Assembly: GCA_903856085.1 (NCBI GenBank)
Contig: CAIOAT010000032.1
Coordinates: 1 to 56,832 of the forward strand
Source of the DNA: Candidatus Omnitrophota bacterium
GTDB lineage: Bacteria; Omnitrophota; Omnitrophia; Omnitrophales; Aquincolibacteriaceae
Direction of reading: 5' to 3'
Length of the DNA stretch: 56,832 nt
Below, piece by piece: positions 34,297 to 43,758 of the stretch (positions within the stretch are counted from its first letter, which is position 1; every line of letters starts with the position of its first letter). Position numbers and translations under genes: made by a program. The notes beneath the pieces were generated by a model that did no database searches, had not been told where the DNA came from, and worked only from the letters and a program-made list of their open reading frames with translations.

Positions 34297-35451
34297 ATGA
34301 TTCTTGCCATAAGACTTATTTTTATTCTGGGCTGTGCTGTGTTCGGGTATCTCGCGAAAATTCAGTGGCTGTTGAGTCTCCAGGTGTCTTACAGTGAGTG
34401 GATCTCAGCAGGCATCGGCGGGTTGTTCGGCATTCTCATTGTTTCGATAGATATTTTCTTTAAGCAGTACACGGTTCGTAACATTCTCGCGATTATCTTA
34501 GGGCTGGCGCTCGGGCTTTGGACCCATCGGCTTTTTATGATGGTTTTTGCTTACGCGCATTTTCCGACAGAGGTAACGCGGAATGTTGGGATTGCAACGG
34601 CGATCATTTTTTCCTACCTGGGCATTATCACCATCCTTCGAGGGCAAGACGAATTCAGTTTGATGATCCCGTTCGTACATCTGGATTCCAAGGGGCCGGG
34701 TGAGGAAATGATCCTTTTGGATACGAGCGTCATCATCGACGGCCGCATCGCGGATATTGCAAACACGCATTTTCTTTCAAGCAAACTGATTCTCCCGCGT
34801 TTTGTTTTAAAGGAACTGCAGTTGATCGCGGATTCCTCAGACCCTTTGAAGCGTGCCCGCGGGCGCCGCGGTCTAGATGTCCTGAATGCGATCCAATCCA
34901 ATCCGAATATTACGGTGAAGATCCATGAGCTTGATTTTCCAGAATTCAACACTGTGGATGCGAAACTGGTCAAGATGGGGCAGGTGCTTCAGGCCAAGGT
35001 CTTTACAAACGATTACAATCTTAACAAGGTCGCTGAGCTTCAGGGAGTGAAAGTTCTTAATATTAACGATCTGGCGAATGCTCTGAAACCCGTGGTCATG
35101 CCGGGAGAAGAGATGGAGATCAAAATCCTCAAGGAAGGCAAGGAACAAGAACAGGGCGTGGCCTATCTCGATGACGGAACCATGGTTGTCGTGGATAACG
35201 GCAAGCGCCGCCTGGGCCACACGGTCAAGGTCACGATCACGAGTGTGCTTCAAACGCAAGCCGGGCGCATGATCTTTGCAAAACTCTCCGATGATAATGG
35301 TCACCATCCGGAACGCGGCGCAGAGCGCTGGCGCGATAACCGGGGCGCCCATGGGACTGATACCCGCCGTCCGCGTAACGGTCATGACCGGCCGGGCCAT
35401 CAATCCTATCAAAATCCACCGAGCCCCCAAGGTCACGAGGGAGGGAGGTAG
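34297..35451 (+). CDS. Membrane PIN/TRAM-domain protein (YacL-like)
   Basis: About 384 residues. Three or four N-terminal transmembrane helices (about residues 1-125) precede a PIN nuclease-like domain ([20 protein letters not shown], then RGRRGLDVL and [12 protein letters not shown] with the acidic residues) and a TRAM RNA-binding domain ([34 protein letters not shown]). The last 40 residues are Arg/His/Gly-rich and disordered-looking. The ATG at 34297 is 8 nt after GGAG; the GTG at 34291 is too close. The family is probably an RNA-processing or decay factor, but no substrate is known. It leads the ispDF-cysS operon as in some Firmicutes. Confidence 0.85.
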   Translation: MILAIRLIFILGCAVFGYLAKIQWLLSLQVSYSEWISAGIGGLFGILIVSIDIFFKQYTVRNILAIILGLALGLWTHRLFMMVFAYAHFPTEVTRNVGIATAIIFSYLGIITILRGQDEFSLMIPFVHLDSKGPGEEMILLDTSVIIDGRIADIANTHFLSSKLILPRFVLKELQLIADSSDPLKRARGRRGLDVLNAIQSNPNITVKIHELDFPEFNTVDAKLVKMGQVLQAKVFTNDYNLNKVAELQGVKVLNINDLANALKPVVMPGEEMEIKILKEGKEQEQGVAYLDDGTMVVVDNGKRRLGHTVKVTITSVLQTQAGRMIFAKLSDDNGHHPERGAERWRDNRGAHGTDTRRPRNGHDRPGHQSYQNPPSPQGHEGGR

Positions 35452-35456
35452 GGTGA

Positions 35457-36659
35457 ATGCGAGTTTCCCTTATCATTCCTGCCGCCGGGCTGGGTAGTCG
35501 GTTCCGGCAAAGCCTGAGTCGTTCTGACAAGAAGGTCTCTTCGTGTCGATCCAAGCTTTGTTATCAGCTTAATGGAGAACCGGTGCTTCTCAGAACCCTC
35601 CGGGCTTTTGAGCAGATCCCTGAAATCTGTGAAATGATCGTTGCGATCAGTCCTGAGATGCTTCCAGAAGTGAAGGGGTGGACACGTTCGATCAGGGGTT
35701 TGAAAGTCCGGTGGATCTTAGGCGGTAAGACCCGTGCAGAGTCGGTATGGAATGCGCTTAAAAAAACTTCTCTGCAGTCCGATTGGATCATGGTTCATGA
35801 TGGCGCGCGGCCTCTGATCACACCCCATGCGATCCGACAAGTTCTCAAGGCGGGTAAAGATTGGGATGGTGTGATCCTGGCCCGTAAGGTGGTGCCGACT
35901 ATCAAGCGCGTGTTAACGGAGGACGGGCATATCCGGGAAACCGTGGATCGGAATGCTCTTTATGAGGCTGAAACACCTCAGCTTGTACGACGCGAGATGC
36001 TTCTCAGAGCGTATAAGCAGAATCCCAGGGCGTTTGAAGCTACGGATGAAGCGGGCCTTTTGGAAGCAATCGGTGCTCGCGTGCGAGTAATGCCTCATGG
36101 GGACTGGAACCCGAAACTTACCACCCTGACGGACCTGATGCTTGCTAAAGCCACGACGGAAAAGAATATTTTACCAGAAGTTCGTGTCGGGATCGGATTT
36201 GACACGCACCGATTAGTCAAAGGCCGTAAGTTCTATCTCGGTGGCATGGTGATCCCATCCCCGAAGGGTGCGCTTGGGCATTCCGATGGGGATGCGCTGC
36301 TTCACGCACTCGCGGATGCGATCTTGGGTGCGATCGGCGCGGGCGACATCGGAGAATGGTTTTCAGATCGTGATCCGAAGTTCAAGAATATTCGCAGTAC
36401 GAAAATCCTTGGGGTCATTCTCGCGGAAGCAAAAAGGCGAGGATGGCAGCCCTATCACGCGGACACGAATATTATCCTGGAATCTCCGAAGCTTTATGCC
36501 CACAAGTCCAAGATCCGTAAAAGTGTCGCCAAATGTCTCGAACTTGATGAGAAAGATGTCTCCATCAAGGCGCGTACCCGAGAGGGGCTTGGCCCCGAAG
36601 GAGAGGGTTTGGCGGTGACCTGTGAAGCCGTGGTGAGTATGAGAAAAGTGACTGCATGA
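35457..36659 (+). CDS. ispDF: Bifunctional IspD/IspF (non-mevalonate isoprenoid synthesis)
   Basis: A 400-residue fusion. The N-terminal IspD half (SLIIPAAGLGSRF, VHDGARPLI, ETPQLVRREML, EATDEAGLLEA) makes CDP-methylerythritol from MEP and CTP. The C-terminal IspF half begins VRVGIGFDTHRL and has the zinc/metal motif GHSDGDALLHALADAILGA and KARTREGLGPEGEG; it makes the cyclodiphosphate. An extra stretch (RQSLSRSDKKVSSC) lies in the IspD nucleotide loop, before the Lys. GGGAGG precedes the ATG. Its stop overlaps cysS (ATGA). Confidence 0.95.
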   Translation: MRVSLIIPAAGLGSRFRQSLSRSDKKVSSCRSKLCYQLNGEPVLLRTLRAFEQIPEICEMIVAISPEMLPEVKGWTRSIRGLKVRWILGGKTRAESVWNALKKTSLQSDWIMVHDGARPLITPHAIRQVLKAGKDWDGVILARKVVPTIKRVLTEDGHIRETVDRNALYEAETPQLVRREMLLRAYKQNPRAFEATDEAGLLEAIGARVRVMPHGDWNPKLTTLTDLMLAKATTEKNILPEVRVGIGFDTHRLVKGRKFYLGGMVIPSPKGALGHSDGDALLHALADAILGAIGAGDIGEWFSDRDPKFKNIRSTKILGVILAEAKRRGWQPYHADTNIILESPKLYAHKSKIRKSVAKCLELDEKDVSIKARTREGLGPEGEGLAVTCEAVVSMRKVTA

Positions 36660-38080
36660 TCCAATTCCATAATACGCTTTCGGGGAAACTCGAAGAGTTC
36701 AAGCCGCTTAAAGACGGCGAAGTGACCTTCTACGCCTGCGGTCCCACCGTCTATAACTACGCGCATATCGGAAATTTCAGGACCTTTGTGTTTGAGGATC
36801 TGCTCCGCAGGTTTCTGGAATTTAAAGGGCTTAAGGTCAAGCACGTGATGAACGTGACGGATGTGGATGACAAAACCATCGCTGGTGCAAACCGCGAGAA
36901 AAAGACGCTTTCGGTCTATACGGCCTATTACACTGAAGCGTTTCAGCAGGATCTCCAGACACTCAACATGCTTTCTCCTGTGATCCAGCCGTACGCCACT
37001 CAGGAGATTCCCGCGATGCAGCGACTTATCCAGACGTTGATTGAAAAGGGAGTTGCTTATGAAGCAGATGGCTCCGTCTATTATCGCGTCACGGCGTTCC
37101 CGCAGTACGGAAAGCTTTCGAAGAAGAAACTCGAAGGGAATATCGAAGGCGCACGCGTCGATGTGGATGAATACGATAAGGAGCAAGGCGCGGACTTTGT
37201 TCTCTGGAAAAAAGCCAAAGAGGATGAGCCATCCTGGGACTCCCCGTGGGGCAAAGGTCGTCCGGGTTGGCACATCGAATGTTCGGCCATGTGCATGCGT
37301 CATCTCGGGGAGACGATCGATATCCATGCCGGTGGCGAGGACCTGGTTTTTCCGCATCACGAGAACGAGATCGCGCAGTCAGAGGCCGCAACCGGAAAAC
37401 CGTTTGTGAAGTACTGGCTTCACGCGAAGCACCTGCTGGCAAACGGCGAGAAGATGTCGAAATCCAAAGGGAATTTCTTCACGCTTCGTGATCTTTTGGC
37501 CAAAGGCTATGATCCTATGGCGATCCGCTACGCGCTCCTGGCGGTCCATTACCGACATTCGCTCAATTTTACCTTCGACGGTCTCAAAGAAGCCCGTGAG
37601 GTGATTGAGAAACTGGATAACTGCTATTTTCAATGTTTGAGCATATCGAATATTTCAGTTGAGAGTGCTGGTGTGGGGCTGACCCAGAAACTATCGCTTG
37701 CTCTTGATAAAATGACGGAAGCGTTAGGACGTGATCTTAATATTGCCGAAGCCGTGGCGGTTCTTCTCGAAGAGATCACCTTGATCAACGCCGCGATCGC
37801 AAAGAAGACCCTTGATGCGGAAGACGTGAAGTCAGTGCTAAGTTTTATCCAGGAAACGGATCGTTTGCTGGGTTTTGATATTGCTTCCGTCCATTTTATT
37901 CCTGAGAACGTAAAAACAGCTTTAGAACAATATTCCGAGGCCCGCAAGACACGCGATTTTGTGAAATCAGATCTTATGCGTCACAAGATCGTGCAACTCG
38001 GCTGGCTTGTCAAAGACGGCCGGCCGGGAGAATCCTCCACGGTGAAGAAAGCCCGCAGGGCGTGGGACATCAAGAAATGA
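36656..38080 (+). CDS. cysS: Cysteinyl-tRNA synthetase
   Basis: A 474-residue class I synthetase. The HIGH motif appears as HIGN (TVYNYAHIGNFRTFVFEDLLRR), zinc ligands as CGPTVY, ECSAMCMRHL and GEDLVFPHHENE, and the KMSKS motif as GEKMSKSKGNFFTLRDLL. The C-terminal DALR anticodon-binding part is complete (to VKKARRAWDIKK). It overlaps ispDF by 4 nt and tmk by 4 nt, part of a chain of translationally coupled genes. Confidence 0.96.
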   Translation: MIQFHNTLSGKLEEFKPLKDGEVTFYACGPTVYNYAHIGNFRTFVFEDLLRRFLEFKGLKVKHVMNVTDVDDKTIAGANREKKTLSVYTAYYTEAFQQDLQTLNMLSPVIQPYATQEIPAMQRLIQTLIEKGVAYEADGSVYYRVTAFPQYGKLSKKKLEGNIEGARVDVDEYDKEQGADFVLWKKAKEDEPSWDSPWGKGRPGWHIECSAMCMRHLGETIDIHAGGEDLVFPHHENEIAQSEAATGKPFVKYWLHAKHLLANGEKMSKSKGNFFTLRDLLAKGYDPMAIRYALLAVHYRHSLNFTFDGLKEAREVIEKLDNCYFQCLSISNISVESAGVGLTQKLSLALDKMTEALGRDLNIAEAVAVLLEEITLINAAIAKKTLDAEDVKSVLSFIQETDRLLGFDIASVHFIPENVKTALEQYSEARKTRDFVKSDLMRHKIVQLGWLVKDGRPGESSTVKKARRAWDIKK

Positions 38081-38694
38081 AAAAAGGATATTTCATTACA
38101 TTTGAAGGTGCGGAGGGGAGCGGGAAGAGCACGCAGATCCGCAATGCCGTGGCATTTCTGGAAAAGAAAGGCCGCTCGGTTGTGATGCTGCGCGAGCCGG
38201 GCGGAACTCGTATCAGTGAAGCGATCCGAGCCATTCTTCTGGATAAAAATCTGAAGGAAATGACGCATGTGACGGAGCTGCTTCTTTATCTCGCGGCTCG
38301 GGCGCAAATCGTTCGTGAAAAGATCCTGCCAGCGCTTAAAAAAGGTAAAGTTGTGATCTGTGACCGGTTTGAGGATTCAACGCGGGCTTACCAGGGATTT
38401 GGCCGTAGGATCCCACTCTCGTCGATCGAGCAGGTGAACTGCCTCGTTCGTGATTCTCTCAGGCCGGACCTCACCTTCGTGCTGGATATTGATATTGCGA
38501 AGGGCCTTGCGCGTGGCGGTCGGCATGACCGGATCGAGCGTGAGGCTTTGAGTTTTCACGAGCGGGTGCGTCATGGATTTCTTTCTCTTGCGAAAAAAGA
38601 ACCGAAGCGAATGGTTGTGCTCGATACCAGCAAGTCTGCGGAATCGGTCAGTCAAAAGGTTCGGGAAAGGCTCGAACGTGTTTTTGGCCAATAA
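38077..38694 (+). CDS. tmk: Thymidylate kinase
   Basis: A 205-residue P-loop kinase that converts dTMP to dTDP. The P-loop is FEGAEGSGKST, the DRF-type motif is VICDRFEDSTRAYQGFGR, and LREPGGTRISEAIRAILL is the nucleotide/substrate loop. The LID region is RGGRHDRIEREALSFHERVRHGF. The ATG overlaps the cysS stop (ATGA). The 3' end overlaps holB by 17 nt. The tmk-holB order is conserved in many bacteria. Confidence 0.95.
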   Translation: MKKGYFITFEGAEGSGKSTQIRNAVAFLEKKGRSVVMLREPGGTRISEAIRAILLDKNLKEMTHVTELLLYLAARAQIVREKILPALKKGKVVICDRFEDSTRAYQGFGRRIPLSSIEQVNCLVRDSLRPDLTFVLDIDIAKGLARGGRHDRIEREALSFHERVRHGFLSLAKKEPKRMVVLDTSKSAESVSQKVRERLERVFGQ

Positions 38695-39544
38695 CACCCA
38701 GAAATTAGCAGTGCGCATTCTTGAATCCCATATTCGGGAGGGACGTGTTGCATCTTCCTATATTTTTAGCGGTTGCGGGGAAGATGGGGAAATGGCCGAG
38801 ATGGGCGGTGAACGACACAGTGCGGACATTAAAGAAGAATTCGCCGTAGCATTTGCTTATGCCCTTGAGAGTCGCGATCCGAAACTTTTTAACTGTCAAG
38901 ACTCCGTACTCTTACAACGCCTATGGAAACATGGATATCCCGATGTCCGATGGCTGGGGGAAGACCTTACCGAACGATCGATCAAGATCGAAGCGGTCCG
39001 TGAAACGATCCAGTGGGCATCGATGAAACCTTTTGAAGGTAAATGGAAAATTTGTATCGTGCTGAAAGCAGAACGGTTGCCGGAAGTGGCAGCGAACGCT
39101 TTTCTGAAAACTCTGGAAGAGCCGCCCAAGAATACGGTTTTTTGCCTTCTCGTGGAAAATAAAAACAATCTTTTGGAGACGATCCAGTCCCGTTCCTTCG
39201 AGATCCGTCTGATGCCGATGTCCTCTTCGCCGGTTCCAATGGGCGCGGGGACACTCGAGGCTCTGCCGGTTCGCGAGGTCTTTGAAACTTATCCGACGAT
39301 ATCTCGTGACGAAGTGAAACGGAAACTGGACGGGCTGATGGCCACTTCACGGGAGAAGATCTATCAGCTGGTGGCCGGAGGCGATGCGGATCCCCGAACG
39401 GTGGACCGCTGGCTCGAGGCTATGGACCTTCTTTATGATTCCAAGTCGGCGCTCGATATGAACGTGAATCAGAAACTGATGGCGACTCGCCTTGCGATAA
39501 GACTCGCGCGTCTTTTCCCATCGCAGAAAGTTGTGAGCTTATGA
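38678..39544 (+). CDS. holB: DNA polymerase III delta' subunit (degenerate nucleotide site)
   Basis: About 288 residues from a GTG at 38678, with AAAGG 7 nt upstream. It is the clamp-loader wrench subunit: KIEAVRETIQWASMKPFEGKWKICIVLKAERLPEVAANAFLKTLEEPPKNTVFCLLVENKNNLLETIQSRSFEIRLMP carries the conserved SRC-like (SRS) region. The Walker A is degraded (SYIFSGCGEDGEMAEMG in place of G-x4-GK) and the zinc-finger cysteines are missing, as in many delta' chains that do not hydrolyse ATP. It overlaps tmk upstream and metG downstream (ATGA). Confidence 0.88.
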   Translation: MFLANNTQKLAVRILESHIREGRVASSYIFSGCGEDGEMAEMGGERHSADIKEEFAVAFAYALESRDPKLFNCQDSVLLQRLWKHGYPDVRWLGEDLTERSIKIEAVRETIQWASMKPFEGKWKICIVLKAERLPEVAANAFLKTLEEPPKNTVFCLLVENKNNLLETIQSRSFEIRLMPMSSSPVPMGAGTLEALPVREVFETYPTISRDEVKRKLDGLMATSREKIYQLVAGGDADPRTVDRWLEAMDLLYDSKSALDMNVNQKLMATRLAIRLARLFPSQKVVSL

Positions 39545-41070
39545 CGAAAACATACTATCTGACAACGCCGATCTATTATGTGAATGGAAAACCGCATATC
39601 GGGCATGCGTATACGAGTATTCTTTGCGATACGTTCGCCCGTTTCCATCGGCTGCTCGGCGAGTCTGTTTTTTATATCACCGGTACTGATGAGCACGGAA
39701 TCAAAGTCCAGAAGGCTGCTTTGGAACAGGGCAAGGAACCCAAAGCTTTTGTGGACGCGATTGTGCCCGAATTTAAGGAGCTTTGGCGGGTTCTCGGGAT
39801 CCACTACGATCATTTTATTCGGACCACGGATGATTATCACAAGACGACCGTGCAAAAGGTTCTGAGCGATCTCGAAAAAAAAGGGGATATCTATAAGGCG
39901 TCCTATAAAGGATGGTATTGCACGCCGTGTGAATCGTTTTGGACCGAGCTGCAGCTCAAAGACGGTAAGTGCCCGGATTGTAATCGTGGCGTGGATCAAC
40001 TCGAGGAAGAAAATTATTTTTTTAAAATGTCCACTTATCAGCAATGGCTGATCGATTATATCCAGCGGCATCCGGATTTTATTCAGCCGGAGTACCGCAA
40101 GAATGAGGTTCTTGGATTTTTGCGCGAACCGCTCGAAGACCTTTGCATTACGCGGCCGAAGACGCGGCTTACGTGGGGGATCGAATATCCGGGTTCCAAG
40201 GACCATGTGGTTTATGTATGGTTTGATGCTCTTTTGAATTATGTAACAGGCGCCGGATATCTAACGGACGATAAAAAGTTCAAGTCCCTTTGGCCGGCGG
40301 ATCTCCATTTGGTGGGCAAAGATATTCTTCGCCAACACGCTGTTTTCTGGCCGATCATGCTCAAGGCCATGGGCGTTGAAATGCCAAAGCTGGTATTTGC
40401 GCATGGCTGGTGGAAAATGGGGGGCGCCAAGATGTCGAAGTCGGTCGGGAACGTCGTGGATCCGATCGCACTGGTTCAAAAGTACGGTAGTGATGTGCTC
40501 CGCTATTTTCTTTTGAACGAAGTGACATTGGGCTTGGACGGAACCTATTCGGAAGACCTTTTGGTGGAACGTTATTCGAGTGACCTCGCGAATAGTCTCG
40601 GCAATCTCTGGCATCGGACCGCTTCCATGATCGAAAAATATTTTGAAGGGAAAATCCCGGAAGGTGTTCGTGCCCACCGTTTCTATAACCCGATCGAATT
40701 ATGGGAGAATGTTTCTAAAGCTGTTATGGCGCATGATCCGCGCGAAGCCTTAGGTAAGATCTGGGAGGTCATTAGTCGCGCCAATCAGTTTGTGGAAGAA
40801 ACGAAGCCTTGGGCGTTGGCCAAGGATTCTTCCAAAAAAGAAGAGCTTGCGGATGTGCTTTTCAATTTAGCGGATAGCGTGGCGCATGTGGCGATCCTGC
40901 TGCAAGCTTTTATGCCGGGAACCGCCGGGAGGATCCTCGGGCGCTTGAAAATCGATTCGCCAGAAAAGATTCACACCGATTCGGAGTTTAGCAAGCCGCT
41001 GGTGACTGTCGGAGTCACGATCGAAAAAGGAGAGCCGCTCTTCCCGCGTCTTGACGAGAAAACGTCATGA
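39541..41070 (+). CDS. metG: Methionyl-tRNA synthetase
   Basis: A 509-residue class I synthetase of the short type without the C-terminal tRNA-binding (Trbp111) domain. The HIGH motif is GKPHIGHAYTSILCD, the zinc knuckle is WYCTPCESFWTELQLKDGKCPDC, and the KMSKS motif is GGAKMSKSVGNVVDP. It overlaps holB by 4 nt and tatD by 4 nt. A clustering of metG with tatD and holB/tmk is common in bacteria. Confidence 0.96.
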   Translation: MTKTYYLTTPIYYVNGKPHIGHAYTSILCDTFARFHRLLGESVFYITGTDEHGIKVQKAALEQGKEPKAFVDAIVPEFKELWRVLGIHYDHFIRTTDDYHKTTVQKVLSDLEKKGDIYKASYKGWYCTPCESFWTELQLKDGKCPDCNRGVDQLEEENYFFKMSTYQQWLIDYIQRHPDFIQPEYRKNEVLGFLREPLEDLCITRPKTRLTWGIEYPGSKDHVVYVWFDALLNYVTGAGYLTDDKKFKSLWPADLHLVGKDILRQHAVFWPIMLKAMGVEMPKLVFAHGWWKMGGAKMSKSVGNVVDPIALVQKYGSDVLRYFLLNEVTLGLDGTYSEDLLVERYSSDLANSLGNLWHRTASMIEKYFEGKIPEGVRAHRFYNPIELWENVSKAVMAHDPREALGKIWEVISRANQFVEETKPWALAKDSSKKEELADVLFNLADSVAHVAILLQAFMPGTAGRILGRLKIDSPEKIHTDSEFSKPLVTVGVTIEKGEPLFPRLDEKTS

Positions 41071-41921
41071 ACCTGACGGACACTCATATTCATCTACATT
41101 TCCCCCAGTACGATGTTGATCGTCCGGAAATAATTCAGAGGGCGATCCATGGCGGTATCCGTCATTTCTTGAATATTGGTACCGATCTTGAGGATTCCAG
41201 AAAAGCCATCGCGATCGCCGAGCAATATCCCGAAGTTTATGCCGCTGTCGGGTACCATCCCCATGAGACAAAACATGCTCATGATTCAGAGCTTGCTGAA
41301 CTCGAAAAACTTCTTTCTCATCCGAAAGTCGTGGCGATCGGGGAGGTGGGGCTGGACTATTTTCACGAGCATTCTCCGCGGGATGTACAACTGAAACTTT
41401 TGAATGTTTTTCTCGGATGGTACGAGAAGCATCAAAAACCGATCATTATCCATTGTCGCGACGCTTATGATGAGCTGCTTGACGTTCTCAAGGACTATGG
41501 CAAGTCCAATTCTCCATTAAAAGAATCAAAGGCTAATTGGACTAGCCCTGGCGTTCTTTCGGTAGAAGAAAATAGATGCCAGGGCAAGACGCCCTATCGC
41601 GGGACTCTCCACTGCTATTCCTCGGATGCCGGAACGATGAAAAAATATCTCGACCTTGGTTTTCATATCGCGTTCGGCGGGGCCCTGACCTATAAAAAAA
41701 ACGACGGGTTGCGTGAGGCCTGCGCGCTGTGCCCGAAGGACCGTTTGCTCCTTGAGACGGATGCGCCTTATCTACCCCCCCAATCGAAGCGGGGTCAGCG
41801 CAACGAGCCTTTGTATATAATTGAAACCGCTGAATGTGCCGCGAAGCTCCACGGCATGAGTCTGGAGGAGATTGCGGAATTGACCACGGCGAATGCCCGG
41901 AAGCTTTTCCGGATGAATTGA
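41067..41921 (+). CDS. tatD: TatD-family metal-dependent hydrolase with repeat-derived insertion
   Basis: A 284-residue TIM-barrel nuclease/deoxyribonuclease. Metal-site motifs are TDTHIHLHFPQYD, GEVGLDYFHEHSP, IIHCRDAYDELLDVL, GTLHCYSSDAGTMKKYLDLGFHIAFGG and LLLETDAPYLPPQSKRGQRNEP. Between DYGK and KTPYRG there are 28 extra residues (from 41503 to 41586). They are encoded by two palindromic family A units, without a frameshift or stop. Removing exactly 84 nt restores DYGKTPYRG, which is how TatD sequences normally read. The insertion lies in a surface loop before the HCxS strand, so the enzyme may stay active. It overlaps metG by 4 nt. Confidence 0.92.
   Translation: MNLTDTHIHLHFPQYDVDRPEIIQRAIHGGIRHFLNIGTDLEDSRKAIAIAEQYPEVYAAVGYHPHETKHAHDSELAELEKLLSHPKVVAIGEVGLDYFHEHSPRDVQLKLLNVFLGWYEKHQKPIIIHCRDAYDELLDVLKDYGKSNSPLKESKANWTSPGVLSVEENRCQGKTPYRGTLHCYSSDAGTMKKYLDLGFHIAFGGALTYKKNDGLREACALCPKDRLLLETDAPYLPPQSKRGQRNEPLYIIETAECAAKLHGMSLEEIAELTTANARKLFRMN
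41503..41585 (+). repeat. Two palindromic units inserted in-frame in tatD
   Basis: Unit 1 (41503-41543) has arms AGTCCAATT/AATTGGACT, unit 2 (41545-41585) has arms GCCCTGGC/GCCAGGGC. Period is 42 nt (14 codons). The hexamer GGCAAG occurs on each side (41499-41504 and 41583-41588) and may be a target duplication. The loops share AGAAAAT-like sequence with the array at 19328. Confidence 0.85.
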
Positions 41922-41989
41922 GAAAGTTTGTTCTTGTTGCTCTGTTGTTCCCTCAGGATTATTATGAGAAACATTTGAATGGAGAATCT

Positions 41990-43051
41990 ATGAAAAAATT
42001 GAAGGTCCCTTTTTCCCCAATTCGCTTCTCGAAAGCGACCCTGTATCTATTGGATCAGAGGAAACTTCCTTCCCAAGAAACTTGGGTTCCATGCCGGAGC
42101 TCTCAGGCTGTTTGGAAAGCGATACGTACGATGGTGGTGCGGGGAGCGCCCGCGATTGGTATTACGGCAGGGTACGGTCTCTATCTCGGTATTCATTCCT
42201 TTCGAGGAACACGCGAAGGATTTTTGAAAAAACTCCGCCAACAGGCAGTCTATCTCGATTCTTCCCGGCCGACGGCCCGCAATTTGGCTTATGCGGTCGA
42301 AAGAATTGTTCGGAAAGCTATTTTGAGCAAAGAGAAGCAGGTCCCGAAGCTTCGGGATCTGGTGTTCCAGGAGGCCAAGGATATTCATGCGGAAGATATT
42401 CTCATTTGCCGGAATATCGGAAAATACGGTTCAAAGCTTTTTAAGGCGGGCTCCCGCATTCTCACCCATTGCAATGCCGGTGGGTTGGCGACGTCAGGCT
42501 ACGGCACGGCGCTTGCGGTCTTTTACGCAATGAAAGAAAAAAAAATCCCGTTTTTCGTCTACGCAGATGAGACTCGGCCGCTTTTACAAGGTGCACGGCT
42601 GACCGCTTGGGAACTTTTTAAGAGCAAAATCCCTTCAACGCTTATTTGTGACAACATGGCCGCGAGTCTTATGCGGGCTGGCAAGATCGACGGTGTGGTG
42701 GTCGGTGCCGATCGCATTGCTATGAATGGTGATACCGCTAATAAGATCGGCACGTATGGCGTGGCGGTGCTGGCACATGTCCACAAGATACCTTTCTATA
42801 TCGCCGCCCCGAGCACGACGTTCGACCTCCGGGCGAAGACAGGGAAGGATATCCCGATCGAGGAGCGGCCGCACCAGGAGGTGTCTGAGCTGAACGGAAA
42901 ACAGCTCGCGCCAAAGGGGATGAAGATCTTTAATCCTTCATTCGATGTTACGCCGCACCCCTATATTACCGGCATCATTACGGAGGCCGGAGTGTTAAGG
43001 CCGCCGTTTAAACGTTCGATCCAAAAGATACAGGAACTTCTTAAAAGGTAA
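41990..43051 (+). CDS. mtnA: S-methyl-5-thioribose-1-phosphate isomerase
   Basis: A 353-residue isomerase of the methionine salvage pathway (eIF2B-like fold). Conserved pieces are VVRGAPAIGITAGYGLYLG, the catalytic Cys loop LTHCNAGGLATSGYGTALAVFYAM, DETRPLLQGARLTAWEL and the Asp loop GVVVGADRIAMNGDTANKIGTYGVAVLAHVHKIPFYIAAPSTTFDL. The ATG at 41990 is 5-6 nt after GGAGA; a much longer frame overlapping tatD is not needed. The 68-nt gap after tatD holds no obvious terminator. Confidence 0.95.
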   Translation: MKKLKVPFSPIRFSKATLYLLDQRKLPSQETWVPCRSSQAVWKAIRTMVVRGAPAIGITAGYGLYLGIHSFRGTREGFLKKLRQQAVYLDSSRPTARNLAYAVERIVRKAILSKEKQVPKLRDLVFQEAKDIHAEDILICRNIGKYGSKLFKAGSRILTHCNAGGLATSGYGTALAVFYAMKEKKIPFFVYADETRPLLQGARLTAWELFKSKIPSTLICDNMAASLMRAGKIDGVVVGADRIAMNGDTANKIGTYGVAVLAHVHKIPFYIAAPSTTFDLRAKTGKDIPIEERPHQEVSELNGKQLAPKGMKIFNPSFDVTPHPYITGIITEAGVLRPPFKRSIQKIQELLKR

Positions 43052-43191
43052 ATGGCGCAAAAGTTTCTTCGGGCCGACATCGCCTGAATCCAGGTTGGCT
43101 ACGCCCAAGGAATGGTTATCCAGACGAATGTGAGATCCTAGGACCTTTTTTAAATTACACGAAAATGTGAGGGGGCAAGAAAGGGGTGGGT

Positions 43192-43686
43192 ATGAATATT
43201 AGAACGGTAACTTTGAGGAGCGGTCTAATTGGCGCGGCTATAATTGTGACGGTAATATTTGCTTTTACTGGATGCGGACAGGCCCCGACGAAGGAGTATT
43301 ACAAAAACGGGAAAGTAAAATCAGAGCAGTTTTACAAGGGCGGAAAAAAACACGGACTCTCTAAGGAATATTATGAAAACGGGCAAGTGAAAGAAGAAAT
43401 TGTTTATAAGAATGGGAAGGCGGAAGGAACGGTTAAGGCGTATTACGAAGACAAGCGATTAAGATTTGTGGGAGCTTACAAGGACGGCGGGTATGAGGGG
43501 CTGTTCAAGGGATATTATCCCAGCGGAAAATTAAAAGGCGAGGGAGTCTACAAGAGTGGAGAGCCTGACGGGTCGTTTAAGGAATATTATGAAAACGGGA
43601 AAGTGAAATTAGAGGCGGTTTTTAAGGACGGAAAGCTAGAGGGGGCAGTTAAGGGGTATGACGAAAATGGAAACTTAAAGCATTGA
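43192..43686 (+). CDS. MORN-repeat lipoprotein
   Basis: A 164-residue lipoprotein: hydrophobic segment then lipobox FTGC (Cys at about residue 27), so it should be acylated by Lgt/Lnt and sorted by Lol. The mature part is six or seven MORN_2-like repeats (KEYYENGQVKEEIVYKNGKAEG). Such repeats are found in YwqK-type antitoxin annotations, but here they form a secreted lipoprotein, and the antitoxin label should not be taken as function. It is followed 72 nt downstream by a paralogue with the same layout. Confidence 0.8.
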   Translation: MNIRTVTLRSGLIGAAIIVTVIFAFTGCGQAPTKEYYKNGKVKSEQFYKGGKKHGLSKEYYENGQVKEEIVYKNGKAEGTVKAYYEDKRLRFVGAYKDGGYEGLFKGYYPSGKLKGEGVYKSGEPDGSFKEYYENGKVKLEAVFKDGKLEGAVKGYDENGNLKH

Positions 43687-43758
43687 GCAAGCGGTGACCG
43701 AAGAATCCGAGAGGATCTTTGGGGCGTCCGAGGTTCTGGAGCGGCGGGAGGTGTAAAG

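Noticed and set aside
41834-41989. Long N-terminal extension of mtnA overlapping tatD
   Set aside because: The extension translates tatD in another frame; the ATG at 41990 has a proper Shine-Dalgarno and gives the normal MtnA length.
43120-43155. Terminator after mtnA
   Set aside because: TCCTAGGA followed by a T run is present, but the palindrome has no loop and is too short to be convincing.
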